Counted from the stretch's first letter, positions 45,420 through 55,794 are shown. The stretch is DNA of 64,000 nt from Candidatus Woesearchaeota archaeon (GCA_016180195.1 JACPBS010000004.1:81485-145484), one strand, 5' to 3'. The notes: generated by a model not told the origin, from the sequence alone. A program made the numbers and translations.

Positions 45420-48400
45420 TTTTTCTTCCCTTTTATTTCTGAGGTCTTGCTTTTCAATTTTTTGAATACATCGTCTTCATCAGGCTTTTTTTCTTCCGGT
45501 GCGGCTTCGAACTGCTTTATGACGTCCTTTCTTTTTTGCTCCAGGTCCTTCTCCCTTTTCTTGAGGATTGCGTGTTCTGTTTCAGGCCTTATCCTTTGCT
45601 GCGGTGGTGTTGGGGGCTGTATCCTCATAGGGGTGAATGGCTGGTTTTCATTCTGTTTTGAGGGCTTGGCGTTTTTCTTCTTCAGGAGCCTGTATGTTAC
45701 AGCGGCTATTCCGATCAGCGTGATTATTCCCAGTGCCCAGAATATGAGCTTTGTGTTTATGCCGCCTGTTGATGCCTTTTCCTCGTCACACTCATCCCCA
45801 AAGCCGTCATCATCAGTGTCTTTCTGGTCTGGATTGCGGTCGTTTACGCAGTTGTCCGCGTTGTCGTTCACTCCATCTCCATCAGTGTCCTTGTCCTGAC
45901 CATCATCATCCTGCTTGCATTTTCCGGCCAGGCATTTTCCTGACTTGCAGTCTGTCTCTTCTGTGCATTGCTTTCCGGAATCGCACTTCTTTCCCTTCAA
46001 AGAGCATTGGTTTCCGCAGTCAACATCAGATTCCGTGGCTGCATCAAGCCTGTTGTTTGAGCATGTGTCCTGTGTTGATGAGCATTTCTGGTTCGCGCAG
46101 CTGAATGACATGCAGTCCTTGTCGCTGATGCATGCCTTCGTGTTCTCGCAGCCAACACAGTTGCCTCCGCAGTCTATGTCGGTCTCGTTCTGGTTTTTAA
46201 TGTAGTCGAAGCATGTTGGTCTTGTGCATGTCCTGTTCACGCATGATCCGCTTTCGCAGTCCCGGTCTATGCTGCAGGTGTTGCATGCGCTACATTCCCT
46301 GCCTCCGCAATCTATTCCTGTTTCATCAGCATCCTTTCTTCTGTTTGTGCAGTGATCGGAGTCTGATGAGAATGACACATAGACGCCATCGCTTTTACCG
46401 GTTCTGCTCCATAGGTTTGCGTTATTGAGCGCCATGACATTGATGTAGTACTCGTTTCGGTCGGTGAGGTTCAGGTTTCTTATTGTTTCCCTGTTTCTGG
46501 TTGTGTTCACCCAGTTAAGGATGATTTTATCTGTGCTTTTTTCGACAACTTGGTATTGGTACAGCTTTATCCCTGATTCCGGGTCTGTTGAGTTCCATGA
46601 TGCTGTAAGCTGCCTTCGATCATTTGATGTTTCGCCGTCATCAATTATTGGGGAAGTGGGTGCTGTTTCATCTATTGTAAACTCTGCCGCGGCTTCCCTT
46701 GTTTCCTTGTTCGGGAACGTGCACCTGATGTGATACCTGTAGGCTCCTGGCTGAAGGTGCAGCCTTGTCTGGTGTATTACGCCTTTTCTTCCGAACGAGC
46801 TGTTCCCTGTATAGATGCTATTGTTAGCGTAAATGCATTCAGCTTCCTTGTTTGTTGTTGCAGTCAGGTCTGCGCTCCTTGTTGAGTAGTATTCCTTGTA
46901 TTCCAGGGTGAGCTGCGGGCTTAAATGTGCATTCACGGTTATTGTTATTGTCTTGTTCTCAGATAATGACCCTGCCTTGTTTTTGCACGTTACAAAAATG
47001 GTGTTTTGCCCGTTTTCGAGCTGCGTGCTTGTCATGTTCTGCTGTACCTGCTTGCTGTATGATTCGGGAATGTCTTCGTCAGTGCCCTCAAACAAGGTCA
47101 TGTCCTCATACTTCATCTCGTTCTTGGAATGCCTGCATGCGACTTCCTGGTCAGATTCTACTGTGAGGTTGGAGACCACTGGCTCTGCCCATATTATTTG
47201 GGGGTTGGCGAATAGTTTTATGGTAGGGTTGCTTTCTATTAGCTGTATCCTGGCTGTTTTTGACGCGACATCCCCCCCGAAATCCTTGCATTTGATGTAT
47301 ATGGGCACGTTTACTGTGGAGAACCTTCTTATTGAGTGAAGCATGTTGCCTTGCGTCGTGAAGAATGTATGCATTGAGTCGTATGGGGTGTCGCTTGTTG
47401 AAAGCTTGCATGTGGCCTGCTTGTTGGTCTCCACGGCAAGGTCGTATATCCTTGTCATTGTCGCCATCAGCCTTGGCTCGATTATGCTTATTTCGAGGTT
47501 TGCCTCTGCTCTGATAGGAGTCATTACTACCCTGAGTATTCGCTTTTCAGAGGGATTTATCAATACCTCTCCAAAGGAGTCATTGTAGCCCTGTTTTGTT
47601 ATGTTGTATTTGTGTATTCCCGGGGTCAGTCCTGTTATTGTTACCGGGGTTATCAGCTTTTCCGCGCCGTCGATGGATGCCTCTGCAAAAATCCCTTTTT
47701 CTGTTGCTGCATCTGTTGTTAGTATTGACAGGTTTCCTGTTCCTGCCGGGCCGGGTAGCGGTGTCAGGCTTATGTTGAGGTTCGTATTTGAGTTTACGAT
47801 GATTTCAAAATTCCCGGTTGCTGTCCTGTATCCTGATTTTGATATGGTAAACGTGTGTGTCCCTTTTTGCATGCCTGATTTAGTCATAGGTGTTGTGCCT
47901 GAATTTTCGCCGTCTATGGAAATGTCAGCCATTATGCCGATTCCTATTGTGCTGTCATGCGCGCTTGCTGTCAGGTTTCCTGTGTTTGGTGGTGGCGGAA
48001 GTGCGCTGATTGTCGCGTCTATTCTTGTTGTTTCCGCAGGCCTGATTGTGAATTTGCCTGTTGTGGTTTTGTATCCTTTCTTTTGGATCTGGTAATTGTG
48101 TTCGCCGGTTCTTAGCGATGCTGTAAGGGGTGATAGCCCTTTGTGCTTGCCGTCAACATAGATATCTGCGGCTATCAGATCGCTGTTCTGGCCGTCTTTT
48201 ACTGAGATGGACAGGGTTCCTTCTGAAGGTATGACTAGTATGTCTATTGATGCTTTCTTTACTCGTTCGAGGTTCTTGTTTTCATCCACGCTGTAGAAGC
48301 TGAACTGGTTGTTTCCATTGGTCACAATGCCCAGGTCCGCAAGTTCCTGTATGCTTATGAGTTTTTGTGTGGTGCTGTATGGAAAGGTTGATGCATCATC

Positions 48401-50125
48401 GCATTGCTGGGAGTCCTTTTCCACACAAATGTATGTTGTAAGCGTGCTCGCTTCCTTTCCGTAATCGGTGGTGTTCTTCCTGTCATATGTCACTATCCTG
48501 ATTTTTTTATCTTCTTTTATCAGCTCTGTTGAGGGTGGGAAGTAGTCCGCCTCGCATATTGAGTTTTGGCAGTCTTCCTTTGGGTCCCTGTCCGCATTCT
48601 TTTTGCATGTTCCTGAGGCGCTTTCCACTGCCCCGTACCATTTGCATGCATTGAGCCCGCATTCATCATACTGGTTCGGGACCAGGTAATTGTCTTCTGA
48701 GATGCTGAGTGGTGTGTGCAGGTCGCATTCATCCCTGCTGAAGTCGAGGCATATTCGGTCACAATTTTGCTGTATTGCACTGCAGTCGAACAGGTTGGTT
48801 GAAAGTGATTTCAGCTTTTCCGGGCTGCATGCTTCAAATATTTCATTGTACGCCCTGTTGCTTTCGATACCGATTGTGCCCTCAGGCCTGTCAAAGCACC
48901 AATCGCAGTTGTTTTTTTGCAGGTCTATGCAAGCCCCTGTACCCAGTTTATCGTTTACCGGTTTCCACTCGCAACTTCCTATTCCGCAGTTGTTTGTTTC
49001 GCATGAGTCTCTTGTCTTGTAGTCATAGCAGCTCATCTTAAGCGTGCAGTTGTAGCAGGCATTCACGTTTCCCTGTGACTTGTCATAGAAGCAGTATTTT
49101 CCATCCTCGCAGCCAGCCTTCGACATGAAGAGTCCGAATGGCTTCCCTATTTCAGAGCATGTTGTCCTATCAATGCATTTTGCCTCGTCTTGGGGGGTTA
49201 CAGTGCATACCTGGTTGGACACGCATTGTGGCCTTGACTGCTTGAGGACGTTGTTGTCATCGCACCTCATGGCTGTGTTGAATTTGCTGCTGAAGTCGTT
49301 CACAACCTTTTCAGAAAAGTCCGCTTCATCTGAAGGGTATTTTAGCACGGATATCAGGTATCCTTTTATCGGGTCATCTGTGTACAAGTATTCGTGTACG
49401 CAGAAGTTGCTGTTGCTGTATCTTTTCCAGCACTCGATATCGCCTGTATATGCGTATTTTGTGATGCTGTGGTATTTGTCGTTTATTTTCGCGGTTACGT
49501 TATATGTGTAAAATTCCATCCATTCCAGCGAGGGATCTGTGTCCTTGTAGTAGCTTGCATAGATCGTTCCCGATAGGGGCTGGAAGTTTTTGCAGTTTTT
49601 GCCCTTGCACCTGGAAATTTTATATGAAGTGGCCTCGCATTGGCTCTGCCAGTTTAGGTCAATTTGTTTCTCTCCTTTTATGCTGTTCGCTGTCAGGGTT
49701 AATCCGGATGCGCACCCAGTGTCTGGTGGTGTTCCTGTTCCGCATATCTCTGTGCAGCTCCTTGCCTCGTTTGGGCCTGGCTTGAATGTCTCGTTGCAGG
49801 CTGCCCCGTATGTCGGGGATGCTGTGTTGTCCGAGTAGCAGCAGCATCCAACTGTTGAGCAGAGATTTGTGTTTTCGCATAAGTTATTTGATTTGAAGAA
49901 GTACTGGATGCATGACTGCTTGCTTGTAACGTTTTGTTGGTAATACGATGGGAAGGCAGCGGGTTCGGGGCAGCATTCTTCCTGCTCGGCGTCAGTGCAT
50001 GTTGCAGGGGGATTCGGGTTTGTGCAGCACCCCTGGACTGCTCCTGCAATTTTTATTGCGGCAGCCAGGGCAAGGATCAGTGCAGCTAATATCGTGATTT
50101 TCGCGGCTTTGTTCATGTGGTGCAC
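45416..50125 (-). CDS. Giant Cys-rich surface protein with PEGA repeats, ETDIDCGG Cys-rich repeats, TSP3-like motif, C-terminal TM and cytoplasmic tail
   Basis: Three PEGA units (ADIYVDGKHKGLSPLTASLRTGEHNYQIQKKGY...); NRRKDADETGIDCGGRECSAC; DKDTDGDGVNDNADNC; TKLIFWALGIITLIGIAAVTYRLLKKK. Confidence 0.8.
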   Translation of the reverse strand: MHHMNKAAKITILAALILALAAAIKIAGAVQGCCTNPNPPATCTDAEQEECCPEPAAFPSYYQQNVTSKQSCIQYFFKSNNLCENTNLCSTVGCCCYSDNTASPTYGAACNETFKPGPNEARSCTEICGTGTPPDTGCASGLTLTANSIKGEKQIDLNWQSQCEATSYKISRCKGKNCKNFQPLSGTIYASYYKDTDPSLEWMEFYTYNVTAKINDKYHSITKYAYTGDIECWKRYSNSNFCVHEYLYTDDPIKGYLISVLKYPSDEADFSEKVVNDFSSKFNTAMRCDDNNVLKQSRPQCVSNQVCTVTPQDEAKCIDRTTCSEIGKPFGLFMSKAGCEDGKYCFYDKSQGNVNACYNCTLKMSCYDYKTRDSCETNNCGIGSCEWKPVNDKLGTGACIDLQKNNCDWCFDRPEGTIGIESNRAYNEIFEACSPEKLKSLSTNLFDCSAIQQNCDRICLDFSRDECDLHTPLSISEDNYLVPNQYDECGLNACKWYGAVESASGTCKKNADRDPKEDCQNSICEADYFPPSTELIKEDKKIRIVTYDRKNTTDYGKEASTLTTYICVEKDSQQCDDASTFPYSTTQKLISIQELADLGIVTNGNNQFSFYSVDENKNLERVKKASIDILVIPSEGTLSISVKDGQNSDLIAADIYVDGKHKGLSPLTASLRTGEHNYQIQKKGYKTTTGKFTIRPAETTRIDATISALPPPPNTGNLTASAHDSTIGIGIMADISIDGENSGTTPMTKSGMQKGTHTFTISKSGYRTATGNFEIIVNSNTNLNISLTPLPGPAGTGNLSILTTDAATEKGIFAEASIDGAEKLITPVTITGLTPGIHKYNITKQGYNDSFGEVLINPSEKRILRVVMTPIRAEANLEISIIEPRLMATMTRIYDLAVETNKQATCKLSTSDTPYDSMHTFFTTQGNMLHSIRRFSTVNVPIYIKCKDFGGDVASKTARIQLIESNPTIKLFANPQIIWAEPVVSNLTVESDQEVACRHSKNEMKYEDMTLFEGTDEDIPESYSKQVQQNMTSTQLENGQNTIFVTCKNKAGSLSENKTITITVNAHLSPQLTLEYKEYYSTRSADLTATTNKEAECIYANNSIYTGNSSFGRKGVIHQTRLHLQPGAYRYHIRCTFPNKETREAAAEFTIDETAPTSPIIDDGETSNDRRQLTASWNSTDPESGIKLYQYQVVEKSTDKIILNWVNTTRNRETIRNLNLTDRNEYYINVMALNNANLWSRTGKSDGVYVSFSSDSDHCTNRRKDADETGIDCGGRECSACNTCSIDRDCESGSCVNRTCTRPTCFDYIKNQNETDIDCGGNCVGCENTKACISDKDCMSFSCANQKCSSTQDTCSNNRLDAATESDVDCGNQCSLKGKKCDSGKQCTEETDCKSGKCLAGKCKQDDDGQDKDTDGDGVNDNADNCVNDRNPDQKDTDDDGFGDECDEEKASTGGINTKLIFWALGIITLIGIAAVTYRLLKKKNAKPSKQNENQPFTPMRIQPPTPPQQRIRPETEHAILKKREKDLEQKRKDVIKQFEAAPEEKKPDEDDVFKKLKSKTSEIKGKKK

Positions 50126-51114
50126 TCCTGTGAATCGGTGAACTGGCTGTCAGTTACGGTTATCCTGTTCGCTGACAGTTGCTTGTCAAGATCATCTTCA
50201 TCAGGGTCGTATGCTATTATTCTGTTGATATCTGAAGGGCATGTGCTAGCATATTTGATTGCAGGCATCCTGTTCTGCCTTGCGAAGGAGAATTTCATTC
50301 CCGTTTCAGGTTCCTGGATGATTATTACGTCATCATGCTGGAACACGTCCTTTTCTATGCTGATTGCAAATCCGTTCATCTCGAGATTGTTTGAGAGGTT
50401 GAAAAGGAAATCCTGGTTGTCCTGGTCTATGATGTATCTCGCGGTTTCATGCATTTTCCCAAGGCTGCTTCTGGTTGATGTTTGGAAACCGCGCAGCTTG
50501 AATAACGCTCCGCTTGCTGTGTCTGCAATTTCCATCGGGAATTTTAGCCTGACTGCAACTTCTGTGTTCGTGATTGTGACTGTCGCTTTTGGGCTTGAGA
50601 AGTTTACATCATATCCCTTTACGTTGTCCGAAAAACTGCATTCTGCGCCCATTTTGTTTTCGATGAAGAATTCAAGTTGCCTTTCCAGTTGTCTTTTTGT
50701 CTGAAGGCTTGATGCTCCTATGGAGTATTTGAATGATTGTGATGCTGGCGGGGTCAGGGGGAATAGTTTCCAAGGGTATTCCGGCTTTGGCGCTGCTCTC
50801 TTTATCAGGTAATGCAGGGGTTTGTTGTTGTAGATGAGGTGCGTCTTTCCTATGTTTTTTTGTTCAGGGTCAATCGTTGAGCCTCCCTCGCTCTTGAACA
50901 GGTATCCTGCTTGGGCGCCTGATTGCCTGACCCCTCTTTCCAGGAATCCTTTAAGGCATTCGCTTGTATAAGTTGCTACCGGGGATGCGTCTCCGTGAAT
51001 AGGCTCCTTCCTTGCTTTTGCCTCCTTTAGGATGTAGAGCAGTATTCCTGACGCTATGAGGACCAATATTCCTGTGATAATGAAAAGGGTGATTTGTGAT
51101 TTTTTTGTTTTCAT
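50113..51114 (-). CDS. Pilin-like signal exported protein
   Basis: MKTKKSQITLFIITGILVLIASGILLYIL; similar N-terminus to 18381-19151. Confidence 0.7.
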   Translation of the reverse strand: MKTKKSQITLFIITGILVLIASGILLYILKEAKARKEPIHGDASPVATYTSECLKGFLERGVRQSGAQAGYLFKSEGGSTIDPEQKNIGKTHLIYNNKPLHYLIKRAAPKPEYPWKLFPLTPPASQSFKYSIGASSLQTKRQLERQLEFFIENKMGAECSFSDNVKGYDVNFSSPKATVTITNTEVAVRLKFPMEIADTASGALFKLRGFQTSTRSSLGKMHETARYIIDQDNQDFLFNLSNNLEMNGFAISIEKDVFQHDDVIIIQEPETGMKFSFARQNRMPAIKYASTCPSDINRIIAYDPDEDDLDKQLSANRITVTDSQFTDSQECTT

Positions 51115-54100
51115 CTTATCCTTAGCTTTGCTGTCAGCTCCTTCCAGAGCCTGAATAACCTGTTCTCCTCATTTTTCTTTTCTGTTGCAACCCTGTACAC
51201 CTGGCCATCCCTTGCGCAGCTTCCGTCCTGGATCTGGCCTGTCTTTTCGCATATGTTGGCATCTGTATTGTATGCGATGGCCATTTTCGGTTTCTCTCCG
51301 CATTTGGCTGTTATGTTTCCGATAACTTTTTTTGAAGAAAATGATTTTTCCAGGTCAAATTCGTCCTTGTTCATTAAGTTCTCTCGCCATTTTTGCGGGC
51401 TTAGAGTGATCGGTACTGAGCTGTAGATGAACATTCTTGTCTTCCTGTCATACCATAGCCTGTCATTTACTCCTTGGCTACATGGCCTTATTGCTGTGGA
51501 TGCGGGATCAAGCCCATGCGTGCAGCCTTTGTCATAGTTTAACATTTCCTTTAGCTCTGTTTCGCTCGGGTCCCTGTTGAATGAGCCTGATATCGCAATC
51601 CTGCCTTCTGATGCCATTGCGCATAGGTCATTTATGCAGGGGCCGTCCCCTTTTCTGCATTCAACTTCAAGGTATCTTTCTGCTATTATGCTTCTGATAG
51701 GATACGAATAGCTGTTTAGGATTTCTTGGTATGTTCCGCATGAAACAGAATCATATCCCAGTTCTGAAAGTGTCCTTTTCCCCAGGGATTTCCTGTTCAC
51801 CCAGTCTCCGTTTTCGCAGTATTTGTTTCCTGACAGCGAGCCTGAGTTTATGCAGCCGGCTGAGGAATCAAAGCATTGTGAGGGTCCGCAGCAACCTGTT
51901 GAGCACGTTTCCGGGTCATATTTTACAAGTTCTCCTGTGTCGTCCCCGCAGCACAGCTTGGTTTCTTGGACCCATTCATTCGTGCGCAGGGTCGTGTCAT
52001 GGAATATCATTGCCCCATTCTGTTCGAGCTCGTTGTTTGCTTCAGCTAGGTCTATGTTATCAAATGCGTCTGGTCCGCTTCCATGGTCTATAAGCACTCT
52101 TTTTTTGTCGTCCCCGTATATTTTTGTGCCGTTCAGGTTTACGTAATCTATATACAGGTTCCTGTCTGAGCCCGGCCCTGCATTATAGTCGTTGGTAAAA
52201 ACTACAGCCACTTTTTGGCCTGGCTTGAATGAAGGTACTGTGGCAAGGAAGGTCTTGTATTGTGGTGACTGGACAGTCCATTCTCCTTGTTTTTGCCAGG
52301 TTGAGTCTTTGGTCCAAAGCTGCATCACCGGCCATCCTTCTGCTTGTGTGCCTTTCGCTCTTACATCAATTGTTACCCGGGAATCTAGAGGGTTTCCAGA
52401 TTCAGATACATCATCTGCAAGTTCCCATGCACCGCATCCTGCGAAGTTCACCCCTAGGGGAAAGTTGCTGTTCATCGGGCACTTTCTGTTCCATGACCGT
52501 TGCTGGTCCATGTGCCTGAGCTTCTGCACAAGAAACAGATTTCCTGACCGGTCGGTGAATTTATACGATGCAATGGACGTGAATCTTGGGTCTGATGGTT
52601 CTGGTGTTGTTAGTTCAAGTGTTTCAAATGCGCCACACTCTTCCCATTTTATACCTTCGTTGTTGCTTGAGATCATGGGGCATTTCTGTACAGATCCTGT
52701 GTTGCCTGCTGAGTCTATGAAGCTTCTGACCAGGTATCTGCTGCCTGACCCGTCATAGAAATCGTATTCATCGCAGCTGGGGAACCTTTGGTTTTGTTGG
52801 CCGATTGAATCGTCTTTTAGGTCATGGAAAGTCCATGGTGTGCACGATTCCCATCTGATTCCGTTGTAAGGTTCTTTCATGCAGCTTGTTCCTAGACTTG
52901 AAGGCGAGTCCTGATTCGGCCTTACAGGCGGAGATGCTTCGGTTTTGTCGCCTGAAGAGGAGCAGGAAAAGCTTCCTCCATAAGACCTCCTTTTCAAGGA
53001 GTCATATGTTGTTCCTGTTGGGGTTGCCTGCACGCTCCATCCGTAGTTGCTGCTCGGTGAAATGTAGGCTTTGAATGAGGTTGAAGCGGTTGTTGCTATG
53101 AAGTCTCCTGAATATTGGTCTCCGCATACCTGGCTGTCGCTGCACTCTGCGGGCGCCCATACATCCTGCTCCTTATTTACCCTAACTATATATGTTATCT
53201 GCGTTCGGGCATTGGTGACGTAAGCCCAGGAAAGTTTTGCGTTCACTATGTTTGAATTTTTTGCTATGCACTCGACATTCAGGGTGCTTGGGATTTCCGT
53301 GATCGAAGGACTTAGAACTGCATTCTCTGTTTTGACTCCTGATGCTGAGCATGAGAAGCTGCCGCCTCGTGTTCTTCTTTTTGAAGGGTCATATGTTTCC
53401 CCTGAATGAACTGCCTGCACGCTCCATGAATATGTTTTTCCTGGCTCAAGGGCTGCTGTATGCTCTTTTGCTGAAACGTCCACCACAAAATCTCCGCTTC
53501 CGCCAAAGCCGTTGCATATTGCATTCGCATCGTTGCATGGCTCAGGGGCCCATACGTCCTGTTCTTTGTTGACCCGCAATATGTACGCTGTTGTCTGCCC
53601 TGTCTGCGGTGGTGACCATGAGAATGTTGCAGGATTATACTGGGGGTCTGCTAATGGGCAGTTTCTTTTCCAGCTCTTTCTTCCATCAGTATTTATCAGC
53701 TTTTGGGCGATATATGGGTTTGTATCCGTGCCTTGAAAATTATGTGAGCAGTATCCTGAGTACTGGGACGTGCTTGGATTTTCCGGGCCTCCTGTATGGT
53801 CAATTGTGTACCACGGTTCGCATTTCTGCCAGTCAATCCCGAATTTCCTGCTTCCATCAAGAGGGCAAATCCTGCCAAAGCTCCTTTGGCCATTATAGGA
53901 AACCAGGCTCTGGGCAACCTTAAGCGTCCCATCTCTGTTGGTGAACTGGAAAAATCCTTCTGCTATGTAGCCTTTTTTTGAATCTTCACAGGTGTTCTGG
54001 CATATGTCGGGATCTACCCCGCCATACGGGTCTCCATCACAGTCAAAGTCCGCAGGGCCGCAGTCCTCATCCGCTCCCGGGTGTGAAGCCCCTATGGTCT

Positions 54101-54857
54101 CGTCGCAGTCCCCGCCGCATAATGTATACCCATCTCCATCCGGGTCATAGTTATTATCTACTATCCCGTCGCAGTCATTGTCAACCCAGTCGCATGTCTC
54201 GGCTGTTGGCCCTAGCCCGTCTCCATCAAAGCAGTTGCAGTATTTGTTCACTGAACTCGGGTTGAGGTTTGGGTTGTTGTCATCGCAGTCGCCTGTTCTA
54301 CCGCTGCAGCCTGCATCAACGCAGCAGCTTTGGGATCCGTCAGAGTCATCGTCCTTGCATGTGGTTGATACGGTTTTCGGCCTTACCCTGAACCATGTGT
54401 GCCTGCTGTCCAACCCGTACACCTTCACGACCGCTGTGCAGCCTTCTCCTCTCACATAATCAAACCCGCTTCTCCCGCCCCATATTGATGAATCCCACCA
54501 TTCGCATTCAAACCCTTCAGGAGGGGTTAATGTTATGGAGTTCAGGCCGTCTGGAACTGTTGCCTTGTAATATGGCTCGTCATTGCAGCCCCATTCCGCT
54601 TCAATTCCAGAAGCAATTACCCTCATGTCCCTGGAATTAAGGTAGGTTATTGGTGGAACTGCAGGGCAGCTTCCGGTTGTTTTCTGGAATCTTACATATT
54701 CATCAGATGAAAGAACTACCCTTCCCATTACTTGGGCTGCAATTGCATCTGATGGCACAATAAAGGCTATTGCAATTATCAGGAACGCTGCAAAAATTTT
54801 TTTGTACAGGAAGCCTAAATTATAGCAAACTCCCCTTCCCCTTTTTTCCATTTGCAC
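51111..54857 (-). CDS. Giant exported protein with MopE-like Ca-binding region, Fn3-like duplications and novel Trp/Cys repeats
   Basis: DDDSDGSQSCCVDAGCSGRTGDCDDNNPNLNPS...CDWVDNDCDGIVDNNYDPDGDGYTLCGGDCDE; two copies of RVNKEQDVWAP...GGSFSCSxSGxKTE. Confidence 0.8.
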   Translation of the reverse strand: MQMEKRGRGVCYNLGFLYKKIFAAFLIIAIAFIVPSDAIAAQVMGRVVLSSDEYVRFQKTTGSCPAVPPITYLNSRDMRVIASGIEAEWGCNDEPYYKATVPDGLNSITLTPPEGFECEWWDSSIWGGRSGFDYVRGEGCTAVVKVYGLDSRHTWFRVRPKTVSTTCKDDDSDGSQSCCVDAGCSGRTGDCDDNNPNLNPSSVNKYCNCFDGDGLGPTAETCDWVDNDCDGIVDNNYDPDGDGYTLCGGDCDETIGASHPGADEDCGPADFDCDGDPYGGVDPDICQNTCEDSKKGYIAEGFFQFTNRDGTLKVAQSLVSYNGQRSFGRICPLDGSRKFGIDWQKCEPWYTIDHTGGPENPSTSQYSGYCSHNFQGTDTNPYIAQKLINTDGRKSWKRNCPLADPQYNPATFSWSPPQTGQTTAYILRVNKEQDVWAPEPCNDANAICNGFGGSGDFVVDVSAKEHTAALEPGKTYSWSVQAVHSGETYDPSKRRTRGGSFSCSASGVKTENAVLSPSITEIPSTLNVECIAKNSNIVNAKLSWAYVTNARTQITYIVRVNKEQDVWAPAECSDSQVCGDQYSGDFIATTASTSFKAYISPSSNYGWSVQATPTGTTYDSLKRRSYGGSFSCSSSGDKTEASPPVRPNQDSPSSLGTSCMKEPYNGIRWESCTPWTFHDLKDDSIGQQNQRFPSCDEYDFYDGSGSRYLVRSFIDSAGNTGSVQKCPMISSNNEGIKWEECGAFETLELTTPEPSDPRFTSIASYKFTDRSGNLFLVQKLRHMDQQRSWNRKCPMNSNFPLGVNFAGCGAWELADDVSESGNPLDSRVTIDVRAKGTQAEGWPVMQLWTKDSTWQKQGEWTVQSPQYKTFLATVPSFKPGQKVAVVFTNDYNAGPGSDRNLYIDYVNLNGTKIYGDDKKRVLIDHGSGPDAFDNIDLAEANNELEQNGAMIFHDTTLRTNEWVQETKLCCGDDTGELVKYDPETCSTGCCGPSQCFDSSAGCINSGSLSGNKYCENGDWVNRKSLGKRTLSELGYDSVSCGTYQEILNSYSYPIRSIIAERYLEVECRKGDGPCINDLCAMASEGRIAISGSFNRDPSETELKEMLNYDKGCTHGLDPASTAIRPCSQGVNDRLWYDRKTRMFIYSSVPITLSPQKWRENLMNKDEFDLEKSFSSKKVIGNITAKCGEKPKMAIAYNTDANICEKTGQIQDGSCARDGQVYRVATEKKNEENRLFRLWKELTAKLRIR

Positions 54858-54945
54858 CTCGTCTTTGCAACCCTTTTTTTCAGTATTTAAATGTTATGTC
54901 AGCGACTTGTCAAGTATTAAATATTGGAGCATTATCCTTTTTCGG

Positions 54946-55794
54946 ATGAGTGAAAGCAGGCTTTTTGAGGCAAAGGTAAGAAAGACCATAAGGCGTTTTG
55001 GCTTGTTCTGCAGGGATGATCGGCTTGTGGTGGCTTGCAGCGGTGGGAAGGACAGCACGGTTGTTCTTTCCATTCTTGGAAAGTTCGGGTATGATGTTGA
55101 GGCCCTGGCTGTTGATGAGGGCATTAAGGGTTATAGGGATTCCACGCTTGAGGATATTTCCGATTTTTGCAAGGATTCAGGGGTGCCTTTAAGGGTTGTT
55201 TCCTTCAAGGAAGAGTTCGGTCTTTCCCTTGACAGGATTGCCAGGAAAAAAGGGATAAGGCCTTGCGCTGCATGTGGCGTTCTGAGAAGGTACCTGATCA
55301 ACAAGTTCGCAAGGGGCTATGATGCTGCAGTAACTGGGCATAACCTGGATGATGAGGCACAGTCCATTATCATGAATATAATGAAGTCTAATGTCCATTT
55401 GTTGCCGAGATTGGGCCCGAAAACAGGGCACGTTTTTGACAGCAAGTTCACGAATAGGGTGAAGCCTCTGTATCTTTGCCCGGAGAAGGAGGTTGCAGCT
55501 TATGCTTTCCGGAAAAAGCTTAAGATCAGGTTCACAGAGTGCCCTTATTCCGGGTCTTCATATAGGGCAGCTGTAAGGGATTTCCTTAACGGCCTGGAGG
55601 CTGAGCATCCGGGCACGAAGTTGGGTATCATCAGTTCTTTCCTTAAGCTTATGCCCGCCCTTAGGAAACTTCCGATTTCAAAACAGTTAAATTATTGTAG
55701 TTGCTGCGGTGAGCCTGCAGGCAGGAGTGTTTGCAGCGCATGCTGCATTGTATTGGAAAATGTTCACGGATATTGTAAAGCCAGAAAACAATGA
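54946..55794 (+). CDS. CTU1/NcsA/TtcA-like tRNA 2-thiolation ATP-PPase
   Basis: LVVACSGGKDSTVVLSIL; CAACGVLRRYLIN; TGHNLDDEAQSIIMN; C-terminal CSCCGEP...CSACC zinc motifs; start trimmed from 54865. Confidence 0.88.
   Translation: MSESRLFEAKVRKTIRRFGLFCRDDRLVVACSGGKDSTVVLSILGKFGYDVEALAVDEGIKGYRDSTLEDISDFCKDSGVPLRVVSFKEEFGLSLDRIARKKGIRPCAACGVLRRYLINKFARGYDAAVTGHNLDDEAQSIIMNIMKSNVHLLPRLGPKTGHVFDSKFTNRVKPLYLCPEKEVAAYAFRKKLKIRFTECPYSGSSYRAAVRDFLNGLEAEHPGTKLGIISSFLKLMPALRKLPISKQLNYCSCCGEPAGRSVCSACCIVLENVHGYCKARKQ

Noticed and set aside
45751-46205. Plus-strand ORFs opposite the giant surface genes (e.g. 45751-46104, 47601-48095, 50117-50704)
   Set aside because: Antisense to long, well-supported minus-strand coding sequences; composition looks like codon shadow.
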